Shown: positions 1 to 7,598 of the stretch, piece by piece
Layout of the letters: every line of letters starts with the position of its first letter
Numbering within the stretch: position 1 is the first letter of the stretch
Assembly (NCBI GenBank): GCA_020831845.1
Contig: JAFIFV010000089.1
Coordinates: 1-36,978, forward strand
Reading direction: 5' to 3'
Origin: Ectothiorhodospiraceae bacterium
GTDB lineage: Bacteria > Pseudomonadota > Gammaproteobacteria > Nitrococcales > Aquisalimonadaceae
DNA: 36,978 nucleotides
Program-made: the position numbers and the translations under genes
The notes under the pieces: model-generated
The model's database searches: none
Seen by the model: only the letters and a program-made list of their open reading frames with translations
What the model was told of the DNA's origin: nothing

Positions 1-93
1 TCGGCTCTGGAGTATCTGACGCCATCGGAGTTTGCCGCGAGGGAGCGGCGGAATCCTTCCGCAGTTATCAGCCCTGCGGAGGTCATCGACTGA
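1..93 (+). CDS. IS3-family transposase OrfB, C-terminal end (partial)
   Basis: The open frame entering from the left edge ends with a TGA at 91-93 and reads LEYLTPSEFAARER near its end. The LEYLTP-F pattern just before the C-terminus is typical of the DDE transposase OrfB of IS3-family elements, which cuts and joins the element ends. Only about 30 residues are visible, so the catalytic triad and subgroup cannot be judged. The right end of the element should lie between 94 and about 125, where the neighbouring aminotransferase frame stops. I could not resolve its terminal inverted repeat. Confidence 0.75.
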   Translation, partial: SALEYLTPSEFAARERRNPSAVISPAEVID

Positions 94-120
94 CGTGACT
101 GAGCTAACTGGAATGCGGCC

Positions 121-456
121 CTAATCCATGGGGCACATCACCACGTCCATGCTGTCCGCAGTGAATTCGCCATTGCGCGAGAACACGGTGACGGTCAACG
201 ACTGATCCTCGGGACCTTTATCAATTGCCGTTTTCATATAGGACCGAATCTGTTCATCGGGCAGCGCTCTTCCAAAGAATTCCACGGAAGCTTTGCGAAG
301 ACGGTCCAGATGAAGATCGAGCCCTTTGATCCTGCGATCTCGCACCTGCAATGCCGTGAAGTGCGCAAACCCCGCAAAGGCCAGGGGGATCAGTTCTGAA
401 AGGGTGATCGAGTGCCCATTGATCTGGGCTTGGTCGGTGCTGACTCCAGCGGACAT
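121..456 (-). pseudogene. Aminotransferase class IV, N-terminal fragment cut by IS
   Basis: The protein resembles the N-terminal part of aminotransferase class IV proteins (branched-chain aminotransferase / D-amino acid transaminase fold, PLP enzymes). Visible signs are an ITLSELIPLAFAGFAHFTAL stretch followed by RIKGLDLHLDRLRKAS. Only about 111 residues remain; the family usually has about 260-290, so the PLP lysine and the C-terminal half are missing. The frame ends (TAG at 121-123) next to the IS3 remnant, so IS insertion or an IS-linked deletion is the likely cause. I chose the ATG at 456 because AGGAG lies 8 bases upstream and because it sits downstream of the MerR-type promoter at 497-528; a longer open frame reaches back into that promoter. 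The gene is divergent from the MerR gene and is its probable target. Confidence 0.7.
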
Positions 457-496
457 GGCACGGGCTCCTGATCGAGTACACGTCAATGAAGCCATT

Positions 497-528
497 AGGC
501 TAAACTCTGACAGCGCTGTAAGAGTCAA
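497..528 (-). promoter_or_regulatory. MerR-type operator/promoter with long spacer
   Basis: A near-perfect 20-bp palindrome, CTCTGACAGCGCTGTAAGAG (505-524), lies in the gap between the MerR gene and the aminotransferase fragment. Read on the minus strand it sits between TTGACT (528-523) and TTAGCC/TAGCCT (503-497), giving a 19-20 bp spacer. This over-long spacer filled by a dyad is the hallmark of promoters that MerR-family proteins untwist when activated. It would drive the aminotransferase fragment. Confidence 0.75.
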
Positions 529-537
529 GAGGGCGGC

Positions 538-891
538 ATGAGGATAGGGGAACTTTCAAAGCGTACGGGCGTTAGCATTCGCATGCTGCGCTACTACGAA
601 GCTGAAGGCTTACTGAAGCCGAAGCGCACCAATAGTGGGTATCGTGATTACGACCCGGGTGAGGTGCAGACTGTCGAACGGATCAAGCTGCTTGGCTCAG
701 CGGGTATGACCCTCGCAACGATTCAGCAGTTCTTGCCGTGTGTGAGAGGGGAAAGCCCCGGCTTCGAGCCGTGTGACGAGCTACGCGATGTCGTGCACGA
801 GCAAATCCGTCTTGCCGACCAGAAAGCGGCGACGTTGGCTCAAAGCCGGAGGATTCTAGAGAGTTTCCTGTACGAGATTGAGCGACGGTGA
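538..891 (+). CDS. MerR-family transcriptional regulator
   Basis: A 117-residue protein that starts MRIGELSKRTGVSIRMLRYY, the canonical winged-helix start of the MerR family, followed by the EAEGLLKP-R--SGYRDY wing. Residues 1-70 are the DNA-binding domain and about 75-115 form the dimerisation helix. The two cysteines near 88 and 98 are not in the CXnC arrangement of metal sensors such as CueR or MerR, so the effector is more likely a small organic molecule or oxidative signal; this is inference. The length is normal for a minimal MerR protein. It is divergent from the aminotransferase fragment and overlooks the dyad at 505-524, which it most likely binds. Confidence 0.93.
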   Translation: MRIGELSKRTGVSIRMLRYYEAEGLLKPKRTNSGYRDYDPGEVQTVERIKLLGSAGMTLATIQQFLPCVRGESPGFEPCDELRDVVHEQIRLADQKAATLAQSRRILESFLYEIERR

Positions 892-1198
892 AGCGAGCGG
901 TCAGCTTCCGACGCCATGGTGTTCATCAGGAGATGGAATGATCTTTCCGATGAGAAAATTCGGGCCCTTTACCCAGACAGGGTGAGAGGGATGGGCGATG
1001 TCGAAGTTGCGGAAATAAAGCTTGAGGTCGTTAGCAAGATACAGCAACAAGGGATCAACGGCGTGCTGGATTATTTTGGAGGCAGCGCGGTGCCTTGGAG
1101 CGAACTCTCGAGGTAACGTATGCCATTGGCACATAACGATCAGCGCCGGGCCTCGGGAGAATCTGCTTAAGTTCCTCAGCGAGTTGGCTTCGTCTGCG
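892..1198. other. Gap between MerR gene and iorB-like gene
   Basis: A 307-base stretch between two genes that converge here. A plus-strand frame at 916-1116 (66 codons, containing GDVEVAEIKLEVVSKIQQQG) reads somewhat like real protein but has no clear ribosome-binding site and no family I recognise; it may be a gene remnant. No convincing terminator hairpin was seen. Confidence 0.3.
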
Positions 1199-3379
1199 CT
1201 ACCCCTGCACATGGTCGGCCAACGGCAGGTGGCGGACCCGTTGCCGCGTGGCGGCGAACATTGCGTTGGCCAACGCCGGCGCGAGAGGGGGAATGCCCGG
1301 CTCACCGACGCCACCCAGAGGGGAGCCGATTTCGACGATGCCCACCGAAACGGATGGCGCCTCCCCGATGCGCAGCAGCGCATAGTCGTGGAAGTTCGAC
1401 TGTTCGGCGCGGCCGTCACGGATCGTCACTTTCTGGCTCAGTGCGGCGCCGAGCGCATCGACGACAGAGCCCTCCATTTGCGCCTCCACCTGGCCCGGGT
1501 TGATGGCGCGCCCGCAGTCGATGGCTACATGAACCCGCTCCACATGGAAATCCCGATCGTCGGCGCGTGCCTCGACCACTTGTGCAACGTAGGAGCCGTA
1601 GCTCTCCACCACGGCCAGGCCGCGTGAGACTCCCTCTGGCGCCGGCTCGTTCCATCGCGACATCTCGGCGACCCGGTCGAGCACGGCGAGCATTCTTGTC
1701 TGCCCGGCACAATGGCTTCTGCGAAACGCCAGTGGATCGCGGCCCGCTGCCGCGGCGCATTCGTCCATGAAGCTTTCGAAGAAGAAGCCGTTGAAGGTGT
1801 GGGCGATCGCCCGCCAGGGGCAGAGCGGGATCGGCAGATCGACCACCGCGTGCTCCACGACGAAGTTCGGAATGACATAGCGCATGTCCGACAGCCCGCC
1901 GAGCGAGAAGGGATCGAAATTGGCGAGGTTGCCCGTGGCCTGCGCCATTTGCTCCGGATCGAAGCCGTATGCACGGCCCATCTGCGGTCCGGCGAGCCGG
2001 ATGCGCATGCCGGTGATATTGCCAGCATCGTCCAGGACCGCGCGGAAGCGACACATCATCGTTTGGCGGTACTGGCCCTGGCGAACATCGTCCTCGCGCG
2101 CCCACAGCACCTTGACCGGCCGACCGCCGACAGCGCGGCTGGCGAGCGCAGCCTGAAGGGCGATCTCGCCATGCGTCTTGCGACCGAAGCCGCCGCCCAG
2201 ATAGGTGGTATTGATGAAGAGCTGTTCAGCCCGCACTTGCATAGCGCTCTCAAGCGTCATGCGGATGACGTCCTGGCCCTGGGTACCGATCCACAGTTCC
2301 GTGCGCTCCTCGGTGGATTCGGCCGTGCAGTTGATCGGCTCCATGCACATATGGGTGAGCAGCGGCACCGAGTATTCGGCCTCGACGACTTGCCCGTTGG
2401 TCGACAAGGTCGCCTCGGCTTCGCCGCGCAGCGTCGTGACCGGCACATCGGTTCGATCCAGCCCCTCGCGGAGCAGCGTATTGATCGCATCGGTGGAAAG
2501 CGTATCCGCCGATGTCTGAGTGAAGGTGATGTCCAGGGCGTCGGCAGCCTGCTTGGCCTGCCACCAGGAGTCGGCCACCACCACCGCGCCGCGCGGCACG
2601 CGGACCACTGCCACCACGCCCGGCATCCCGGAGACGCTGCTCTCGTCGAACCCCTCCACGTCGGCGGAGAAGACCGGGGCGAGCCGGGCGGCACCATACA
2701 GCATGCCTTCACGCTCAACGTCCACCCCGAACACGGCCTTTCCCGTCACCTTCAGCGGCGTATCGAGGCGCGGCACCGTACGCCCGGTCAACGTCCGTTC
2801 GCCGTCGGGGCGCAGGGTCGGCTCTTCCGGTATCGGCAGCGCCGCTGCGTCTTCCACCAACTCACCGAAGGGAAGACGACGCCCGGGAAGACGACGCCCG
2901 GATGCGACGTGGACAATGAAGCCATCCTCGGCCTGCAGCGTTGCCGGCTCCACGCCGAGCCGTGTGGCTGCGGCCTGGGTCAGCATCTCTCGCGCCTGTG
3001 CAGCCGCGCGGCGCAACGGGTCATGCCATAAGCGGATGCCGAACGAACCCACGGAGCGCATCTGGCCAGAGGGAATACGGTAGGCGGGCGCCGGCTGAGT
3101 GGGCATCTCGACAGTGATACTCGACCAGTCGGCCCCGAGCTCCTCGGCAAGTATCTGGGCCTGACCCGTGTGGGTCCCCTGGCCCATTTCGCTGGTGGGC
3201 AACACGAAGGTCACCCGACCGCTCGCGTCGATGCGGATATAGGCTTGTGAAATGCGCGCTGCCTCCCGCTGTTGCGCCCATGGCGCTGACAGCCGCAGAG
3301 GAACGACAAGAGCCACGCCAGTAGCGACAGCGCCTGCCAGGAAGGCGCGACGCGTCATAGAGAAACGTTGTGGTTTCAT
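1199..3379 (-). CDS. iorB: Isoquinoline 1-oxidoreductase-like molybdopterin subunit (large)
   Basis: A 726-residue molybdenum hydroxylase large subunit of the aldehyde oxidase/xanthine dehydrogenase superfamily, closest by eye to IorB. It begins with a Tat signal (MTRRAFLAGAVATG; twin Arg 10-11), so the folded enzyme is exported to the periplasm. Recognisable parts are GLAVV/VAIDCGRAINPGQVEAQ in the C-terminal half, the LGGGFGRK cofactor loop, and GVGEPGIPP with the catalytic Glu near 693. It hydroxylates a carbon next to a ring nitrogen or oxidises an aldehyde, passing electrons to the 2Fe-2S subunit encoded just upstream. The substrate cannot be read from the sequence. No cytochrome c subunit gene, often present in related clusters, is adjacent. 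A 15-bp tandem duplication inserts five extra residues (GRRLP twice). Confidence 0.92.
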   Translation of the reverse strand: MKPQRFSMTRRAFLAGAVATGVALVVPLRLSAPWAQQREAARISQAYIRIDASGRVTFVLPTSEMGQGTHTGQAQILAEELGADWSSITVEMPTQPAPAYRIPSGQMRSVGSFGIRLWHDPLRRAAAQAREMLTQAAATRLGVEPATLQAEDGFIVHVASGRRLPGRRLPFGELVEDAAALPIPEEPTLRPDGERTLTGRTVPRLDTPLKVTGKAVFGVDVEREGMLYGAARLAPVFSADVEGFDESSVSGMPGVVAVVRVPRGAVVVADSWWQAKQAADALDITFTQTSADTLSTDAINTLLREGLDRTDVPVTTLRGEAEATLSTNGQVVEAEYSVPLLTHMCMEPINCTAESTEERTELWIGTQGQDVIRMTLESAMQVRAEQLFINTTYLGGGFGRKTHGEIALQAALASRAVGGRPVKVLWAREDDVRQGQYRQTMMCRFRAVLDDAGNITGMRIRLAGPQMGRAYGFDPEQMAQATGNLANFDPFSLGGLSDMRYVIPNFVVEHAVVDLPIPLCPWRAIAHTFNGFFFESFMDECAAAAGRDPLAFRRSHCAGQTRMLAVLDRVAEMSRWNEPAPEGVSRGLAVVESYGSYVAQVVEARADDRDFHVERVHVAIDCGRAINPGQVEAQMEGSVVDALGAALSQKVTIRDGRAEQSNFHDYALLRIGEAPSVSVGIVEIGSPLGGVGEPGIPPLAPALANAMFAATRQRVRHLPLADHVQG
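2870..2899. repeat. 15-bp tandem duplication inside iorB-like gene
   Basis: GGGAAGACGACGCCC occurs twice back to back with no mismatch. It is in frame and doubles the peptide GRRLP (read as GRRLPGRRLPFGEL). Relatives I recall have this peptide once, so it looks like a recent slippage event that kept the frame. Confidence 0.9.
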
Positions 3380-3402
3380 TTTTCTACCTGTGCCTTGGGT
3401 GT

Positions 3403-3429
3403 GCGCGAATAGATCAGTGTTTCCTTAAG
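3403..3429 (+). repeat. Dispersed motif copy 1 (GATCAGTGTTTCCTTAA)
   Basis: GCGAATAGATCAGTGTTTCC followed by TTAAG lies between iorA and iorB and overlaps the iorA stop codon. Related sequences occur at 6547-6573, 21715-21742 and 33087-33114, and inverted at 7537-7561. The shared core is TGATCAGYGTTTCCTTAA. It resembles an insertion-sequence terminal repeat left behind, but no transposase is attached. Confidence 0.6.
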
Positions 3430-3874
3430 CCTCGGAGGCACGGTGAATGGCCGCCCGGATACGCAAATAGGTGCCGCAGCGGCATAGGTTGCCGCTCATC
3501 GCCTGATCGATCTGCGCATCGGTGGGGCTCGGGTTTCGCGCCAGAAGCGCAGATGCGCTCATGATCTGTCCACTCTGGCAATAGCCGCACTGCGGCACGT
3601 CCAACGCCACCCAGGCGCGTTGGACGGGATGCGAGCCATCCTCGGACAACCCCTCGATGGTGGTGACAGACCTGCCTTCAACCGCAGATAACGGGAAGAC
3701 ACAGGAACGCACCGGCTCGCCATCGATATGGAGCGTGCACGCCCCGCATTGTGCCGCGCCGCAGCCGAACTTGGTGCCGGTGAGTTTCAATTCATCCCGG
3801 ATCACCCAGAGTAGTGGCGTATCCGGCGCGGCGGAGACCTCTACCGCGCGCCCGTTGATCGTGAATGCTGTCAT
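3425..3874 (-). CDS. iorA: Isoquinoline 1-oxidoreductase-like 2Fe-2S subunit (small)
   Basis: A 149-residue 2Fe-2S subunit of a molybdenum hydroxylase. The N-terminal plant-type ferredoxin domain has Cys 38, 43, 46 (CGAAQCGAC) and 58. The C-terminal helical [2Fe-2S] domain has Cys 96, 99 (CGYCQSGQ) and 131, 133 (CRC). All eight ligands are present, so the protein looks functional. It relays electrons from the molybdenum centre of the downstream subunit. I chose the ATG at 3874 because GGAGAA lies 6 bases upstream and [13 protein letters not shown] is the usual family start; the open frame itself runs back to 4102. It is cotranscribed with iorB after a short gap that carries dispersed motif copy 1. 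Confidence 0.93.
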   Translation of the reverse strand: MTAFTINGRAVEVSAAPDTPLLWVIRDELKLTGTKFGCGAAQCGACTLHIDGEPVRSCVFPLSAVEGRSVTTIEGLSEDGSHPVQRAWVALDVPQCGYCQSGQIMSASALLARNPSPTDAQIDQAMSGNLCRCGTYLRIRAAIHRASEA

Positions 3875-4238
3875 GGGTGGTTCTCCTTCCCCAGGGAAAC
3901 GCTCCGTTGATTCTGAACAACTTGACGGAGAGAAGGCTTGCCAACATCTGCGCAAAACTTGCCTGATCCTCTCGGAGCCGGAATCCATCCCTACACGTCG
4001 ATTTCGCGCGCCTTCCGTACCTGACAGTCTGTATGCAAAGTCAGCGAACGCTGAGGACACTTCGCTACAATTTGGTGCCCGCATGACACACTTGAATGAC
4101 AAAACGGGGCTAAACTGCGCTGAATGCTTCAGCGCTTCCCTAGGCCCTTTCCAAGGTGGGAATTCTCATGCTGGCGCGGGATCCTAAACGCCTCAGCACA
4201 GAGGCAGAATGGGGCAATGTCCAGGAGAGGTCAGGGCA
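3875..4238. other. Divergent intergenic region, iorA / response regulator
   Basis: These 364 bases between divergent genes must hold both promoters. No clean sigma-70 pair or dyad stood out. An open frame that extends iorA upstream to 4102 has no family similarity and I read it as non-coding. The layout fits control of the ior operon by the adjacent two-component system, which is inference. Confidence 0.4.
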
Positions 4239-4958
4239 ATGCAAGACGCCACCCATGTGGTAGTTGTTGACGATCACAAGGATATCCGGGACCTGGTTCG
4301 GAAGTATCTGGAGCAGCAAGGTTACAAGGTCAGCGTTGCGGAAGGTGGTCCGACCCTGCGACGAATCCTCGAGCGGCAGACCGTCGACCTGATTATCCTT
4401 GATGTCATGATGCCCGGTGAGGATGGCATCTCGCTGTGCCGACAGGTTCGGGCTTCCGGAGATATTCCTATCATATTTCTGACTGCGGTGGCCGAGGATA
4501 CAGATCGTATCGTCGGCCTTGAGCTTGGCGCGGACGATTATCTGGTGAAGCCATTCAATCCGCGGGAGCTTCTTGCCCGGATTAGAGCCGTGCTTCGTCG
4601 CGCCACAAGTTTCCCCCCGGCACGCGCAATTCTCGATCGCAGGATAGTGCGCATCGATCGTTGGAAGCTCGATTTGGGTCGCCAGGAAATCTTCGGCGAC
4701 GATGGCGTTGGTGTTCCCCTCAGCACAGCGGAGTTTCGCCTGCTTAAGGTCTTCATCGAACGGCCTGGGTTGATACTGAGCCGGGAACAGCTCCTGGACC
4801 TGACGGCTGGCAGAACAGCCGATATCTTTGATCGCAGCATTGACAACCAGGTCAGCCGTCTCCGGAAGAAAATTGAGGAGAATCCCAAGAACCCGACGAT
4901 CATCAAGACTCATTGGGGTGGTGGCTACAGCCTGTGCGCCGAGGTCGCGCCCGAATGA
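4239..4958 (+). CDS. OmpR-family response regulator
   Basis: A 239-residue two-component response regulator. The receiver domain (about 5-120) has the acidic pair D11-D12, the phospho-acceptor D55 in IILDVMMPGEDG, a Thr in FLTAV and K105 in YLVKPFN. The C-terminal winged helix (about 140-235) has LSTAEFRLLKVFIERPG and the RSIDNQVSRLRKKIE recognition helix typical of OmpR/PhoB regulators. I chose the ATG at 4239 (MQDATHVVVVDD) with GGAGAGG upstream rather than an in-frame ATG ten codons earlier. Its stop overlaps the start of the histidine kinase gene in ATGA, so the pair is translationally coupled. Confidence 0.95.
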   Translation: MQDATHVVVVDDHKDIRDLVRKYLEQQGYKVSVAEGGPTLRRILERQTVDLIILDVMMPGEDGISLCRQVRASGDIPIIFLTAVAEDTDRIVGLELGADDYLVKPFNPRELLARIRAVLRRATSFPPARAILDRRIVRIDRWKLDLGRQEIFGDDGVGVPLSTAEFRLLKVFIERPGLILSREQLLDLTAGRTADIFDRSIDNQVSRLRKKIEENPKNPTIIKTHWGGGYSLCAEVAPE

Positions 4959-6463
4959 CTCGTCTTTGGCCACGGGGCCTCGCTACCCAAATCATCGTGC
5001 TGACGCTCGCGGCGTTGGTCGTCTCGCAGGCGCTCACCTTCCTCATTTCTCTCGATCAGTACACCAAGAAGTTTGATGCTGGGGCGAAAGCTGAATTTAT
5101 CAGCCGAGCATCATCGGTAACCCGCTTGATGGAATCGTTATCGCCACAATTGAGGGAACAAGCCCTGCACGCGAGTGAAGGCAGCTATTTGAGATACTGG
5201 TTGACCGACAGCGAGCCCATGGAGCCGAATGACTGGAGATTGCAGGCCCTCGCCCGGCTTTCACTGCCTTTGGACAGTTCCGTCGACCCAAGCGGAACAT
5301 TAGGATGGGCTGGGTCCGCTAACCCGCAATTACCGAGCGCTAATCACGTGGTCACCGCAAACGCTGATGGCTCATGGATGACTCCAAAGCCTTATATGTG
5401 GATGATGCCGCAGCCAGCAAAAGTGCTCCAGTTTTCAGGCAGCGAAGGGTATGGGCTCAGCACCCAGCTCAACGACGGGCGTTGGTTGAACGCCGTCTAT
5501 TACCAGCACGATAAAGGAGGCTTGTGGACGTCCGGGTCACTCGTGTCACTTGGGCTTACCGCTCTCATGCTGGCCTTGATCAGCATTTTTATCGCGAGCC
5601 GCATCGCGCGGCCACTACGCAATCTGGCATCAGCCGCTGAAGCTTTGGGTCGAGGACAAAACCTGCCGCCGTTGTTGGAAGAGGGGCCCGAAGAGATCAA
5701 GCGGACGGCTCAATCCTTCAATAAAATGCAGGACCGCCTGCATCGTTTTGTGGAGGACCGGACGAAGATGCTGGCAGCCATTAGCCATGATCTACGGACG
5801 CCGTTAACCTCGCTTCGACTGAGAGCAGAATTCGTCAACGATGAAGAGACCCAGCGCAAGATGATAGCGACGATCGATGAGCTTCAGTCGATGACGGAAG
5901 CCGCGATTTCATTCGCACAAGGGGAGTCTGTCAGAGAAGAAACGCGCAACATAGATCTGGAAGCGCTTGTTGGGAGCATTTGTGATGATCAATCCGATCT
6001 GGGGTATCCGGTTACTCATGTCGAGGGGGTGAAGATGAAGTACCTCTGTCGGCCTGATAGCCTTCGCCGTGCAATAAGAAACCTGATCGAGAACGCGGTG
6101 CGTTATGGGGGAGAAGCAAAGGTGTCACTTCGGAGCACCTCATCCACGGTTGATATCGTCGTCGAAGACCGTGGCCCCGGGATTCCGGACGACATGGTAG
6201 AGAAGGTTTTCGCGCCCTTCGTCCGGCTTGAGACATCTCGAAGCAGGGAGACAGGGGGCAGCGGGCTCGGTCTTTCGATAGTGCGAGCGGTCTCACGGCA
6301 GCATGGGGGAGACATCTCGTTATCCAATACCGAAACCGGAATGCAAGCCATCATCTCGCTCCCAAGAGAAGGCAACGTAAACGCAACGCCAGTGCGTAAA
6401 GAGCGCACCTGGAGACTCAAGAAAGCCAAACGTACCGCGCAAAGCGCCGACTTACCCGAATAG
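4955..6463 (+). CDS. EnvZ/CpxA-type membrane sensor histidine kinase
   Basis: A 502-residue kinase partner of the preceding regulator. TM1 is at about 9-30, a periplasmic sensor loop of about 160 residues follows, TM2 is at about 195-217, and a HAMP linker (SRIARPLRNLASAAEALGRG) comes next. The H box is AAISHDLRTPLTSLRLRAEF with the phospho-His at 278. The ATPase part shows the N box (RNLIENAVRYGG), DRGPGIPDD and GSGLGLSIV. A basic tail of about 30 residues follows the catalytic domain. The start is the ATG that overlaps the regulator stop. The sensor loop has no domain I can name. Genes here use more A/T at third positions than those beyond 11,000, suggesting acquired DNA. Confidence 0.95.
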   Translation: MTRLWPRGLATQIIVLTLAALVVSQALTFLISLDQYTKKFDAGAKAEFISRASSVTRLMESLSPQLREQALHASEGSYLRYWLTDSEPMEPNDWRLQALARLSLPLDSSVDPSGTLGWAGSANPQLPSANHVVTANADGSWMTPKPYMWMMPQPAKVLQFSGSEGYGLSTQLNDGRWLNAVYYQHDKGGLWTSGSLVSLGLTALMLALISIFIASRIARPLRNLASAAEALGRGQNLPPLLEEGPEEIKRTAQSFNKMQDRLHRFVEDRTKMLAAISHDLRTPLTSLRLRAEFVNDEETQRKMIATIDELQSMTEAAISFAQGESVREETRNIDLEALVGSICDDQSDLGYPVTHVEGVKMKYLCRPDSLRRAIRNLIENAVRYGGEAKVSLRSTSSTVDIVVEDRGPGIPDDMVEKVFAPFVRLETSRSRETGGSGLGLSIVRAVSRQHGGDISLSNTETGMQAIISLPREGNVNATPVRKERTWRLKKAKRTAQSADLPE

Positions 6464-6546
6464 CTTGACCTCACATAACCTACCTGGCGACAGCCTTGGC
6501 CGCATTTTGACGGGCAGTGTCGGGCCGTCGTGATCCGTGTTTCTGC

Positions 6547-6573
6547 ACGTGAAATAGATCAGCATTTCCTTAA
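6547..6573 (+). repeat. Dispersed motif copy 2, left outer boundary of doxX cassette
   Basis: ACGTGAAATAGATCAGCATT followed by TCCTTAA matches the motif at 3403-3429 and, inverted, the one at 7537-7561. With the latter it forms the outermost inverted pair around the doxX cassette. Confidence 0.55.
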
Positions 6574-6736
6574 ATAAACTACGGTCCTTTCCGGCCCGCG
6601 GCCGGATCGGTGGCTATCGCCTGCGGCGATAACCCCCCTACACGAGATAAGCCCTCTACAGCCCGCCGTAGGGGCGTAACCGCGCAGCGGTTGCGACCGT
6701 CGGGCGCAAGCCCGAACATTTTGTAAACACCCTCTT
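6574..6736 (-). repeat. Multi-hairpin inverted repeat, left copy
   Basis: This stretch is the reverse complement, at roughly 90 percent by eye, of 7371-7538. It carries four GC-rich stem-loops in a row: around TCCGGC-CGCGGCCGGA, GGCTATCGCCTGCGGCGATA, AACCGCGCAGCGGTT and CGGGCGCAAGCCCG. Its inner end keeps AAACACCCTCT; its outer end lacks the matching GAGGGTGTTT terminus and joins dispersed motif copy 2. The middle (about 6640-6670) differs from the right copy. Confidence 0.85.
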
Positions 6737-6865
6737 AATCACGTTTTTTGTTGCGATTTATCTTTGTTGGGACATCTTGCGACAAAGTGTCAAAAAAATT
6801 GGCACATCGCTGGTACAGCCCTGGCCTAACATCCTTGTAAGTGAAGTTTAGAGCCTAAGGAGCCA

Positions 6866-7372
6866 ATGATGTCTGCGACTAATCGAACCGTATTTGATGG
6901 ACCCAAGAGCAGCCGCCCCCGTTTGTTCTTTCCTTTTCTTGCGCAGTTTTACACGCGAGGAGAGCCTATAACTTACGCACTCCTGCGTATAGCCTTCGGC
7001 CTGTCGATCTTGACGCATGGCATCCCTAAGCTTCTGGGGCTGCCGCATGGATCAATGGCCGATCCCATGGCGGGTACGACTCACCTGATAGGCAACGTTC
7101 TAGGATTACCTTTTGCACCACAGCTGGCGATATTTGTTGCTCTACTTGAGACATTCGGTGCAATCGCCATTGCCATAGGCCTCGGTACGCGACTCCTTGG
7201 GCTGATGTTTACAGTGCAGATGATTGTCATCTGCTTTGCAATCGGGCCGACCTATCCTTGGATCGATCGAGGTATTGAATATCCGATCATGCTGGGATTC
7301 GTATCACTCCTGCTCGCCGTCCGCGGCGGCGGTCGCTATTCCGTTGATAGGCGGCTCGGGGTCGAGCTTTAA
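6866..7372 (+). CDS. DoxX-family membrane protein
   Basis: A 168-residue inner-membrane protein with four predicted transmembrane helices (about 33-50, 75-95, 100-125, 130-150). The pattern YALLRIAFGLSILTHGIPKL, later LETFGAIAIAIGLGTR and a YPWIDRGIEYP loop, is that of the DoxX/SURF4-like family. Members have been linked to thiosulfate:quinone oxidation in archaea and to redox stress membrane complexes in actinobacteria; the job here is unknown. AAGGAG lies just before two consecutive ATGs (6866 and 6869); the second has the better spacing. The TAA stop overlaps the first bases of the right hairpin repeat, so gene and repeats form one tightly bounded unit. Confidence 0.9.
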   Translation: MMSATNRTVFDGPKSSRPRLFFPFLAQFYTRGEPITYALLRIAFGLSILTHGIPKLLGLPHGSMADPMAGTTHLIGNVLGLPFAPQLAIFVALLETFGAIAIAIGLGTRLLGLMFTVQMIVICFAIGPTYPWIDRGIEYPIMLGFVSLLLAVRGGGRYSVDRRLGVEL

Positions 7373-7538
7373 GAGGGTGTTTGCAAAATGTTCGGGCTTG
7401 CGCCCGACGGTCGCAACCGCTGCGCGGTTACGCCCCTACCGGCAGCTGCATCATGCGTAGGGGGGTTATCGCCGCAGGCGATAGCCACCGATCCGGCCGC
7501 AGGCCGGAAAGGACGGCAGTTTATGTAAACACCCTCTA
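7371..7538 (+). repeat. Multi-hairpin repeat, right copy, with MITE-like ends
   Basis: This copy has perfect 11-bp terminal inverted repeats, AGAGGGTGTTT (7372-7382) and AAACACCCTCT (7527-7537). Between them lie four successive stem-loops: CGGGCTTGCGCCCG, CAACCGCTGCGCGGTT, GTTATCGCCGCAGGCGATAG and TCCGGCCGCAGGCCGGA. Loops are three to four bases and centre on GCA or TGC. Length, terminal repeats and lack of coding fit a MITE or BIME-like element. Confidence 0.85.
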
Positions 7539-7561
7539 AGGAAGCACTGAAGTATTCACGT
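7537..7561 (-). repeat. Dispersed motif, inverted copy, right outer boundary of doxX cassette
   Basis: On the minus strand this reads ACGTGAATACTTCAGTGCTT followed by CCTTA, matching dispersed motif copy 2 (ACGTGAAATAGATCAGCATT...) at most positions. It lies inverted to it on the far side of doxX. Confidence 0.5.
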
Positions 7562-7598
7562 TTCCTTGAGTTCTGGCCGAAATGCGGGAGGGAATCCT

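Larger units (their letters stand above)
6464..6865. other. Repeat-rich gap upstream of doxX
   Basis: A gene-free stretch of about 400 bases holding dispersed motif copy 2 (6547-6573), the left multi-hairpin repeat (6574-6736) and an AT-richer doxX promoter region (about 6737-6865). A weak sigma-54-like sequence lies at 6799-6815: TTGGCAC, then a -12 region TGGTA that deviates from TTGCA. I rate that promoter at about 0.25. Confidence 0.6.

Noticed and set aside
1712..3031. Long plus-strand open frame of 439 codons antisense to the iorB-like gene
   Set aside because: The minus-strand reading has a Tat signal, molybdopterin motifs and the catalytic Glu; the plus-strand reading is a high-GC shadow.
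6799..6815. Sigma-54 promoter upstream of doxX
   Set aside because: The -24 part TTGGCAC is good, but the -12 part reads GT where GC is needed; no sigma-54 activator gene is close. Kept only as a weak note.
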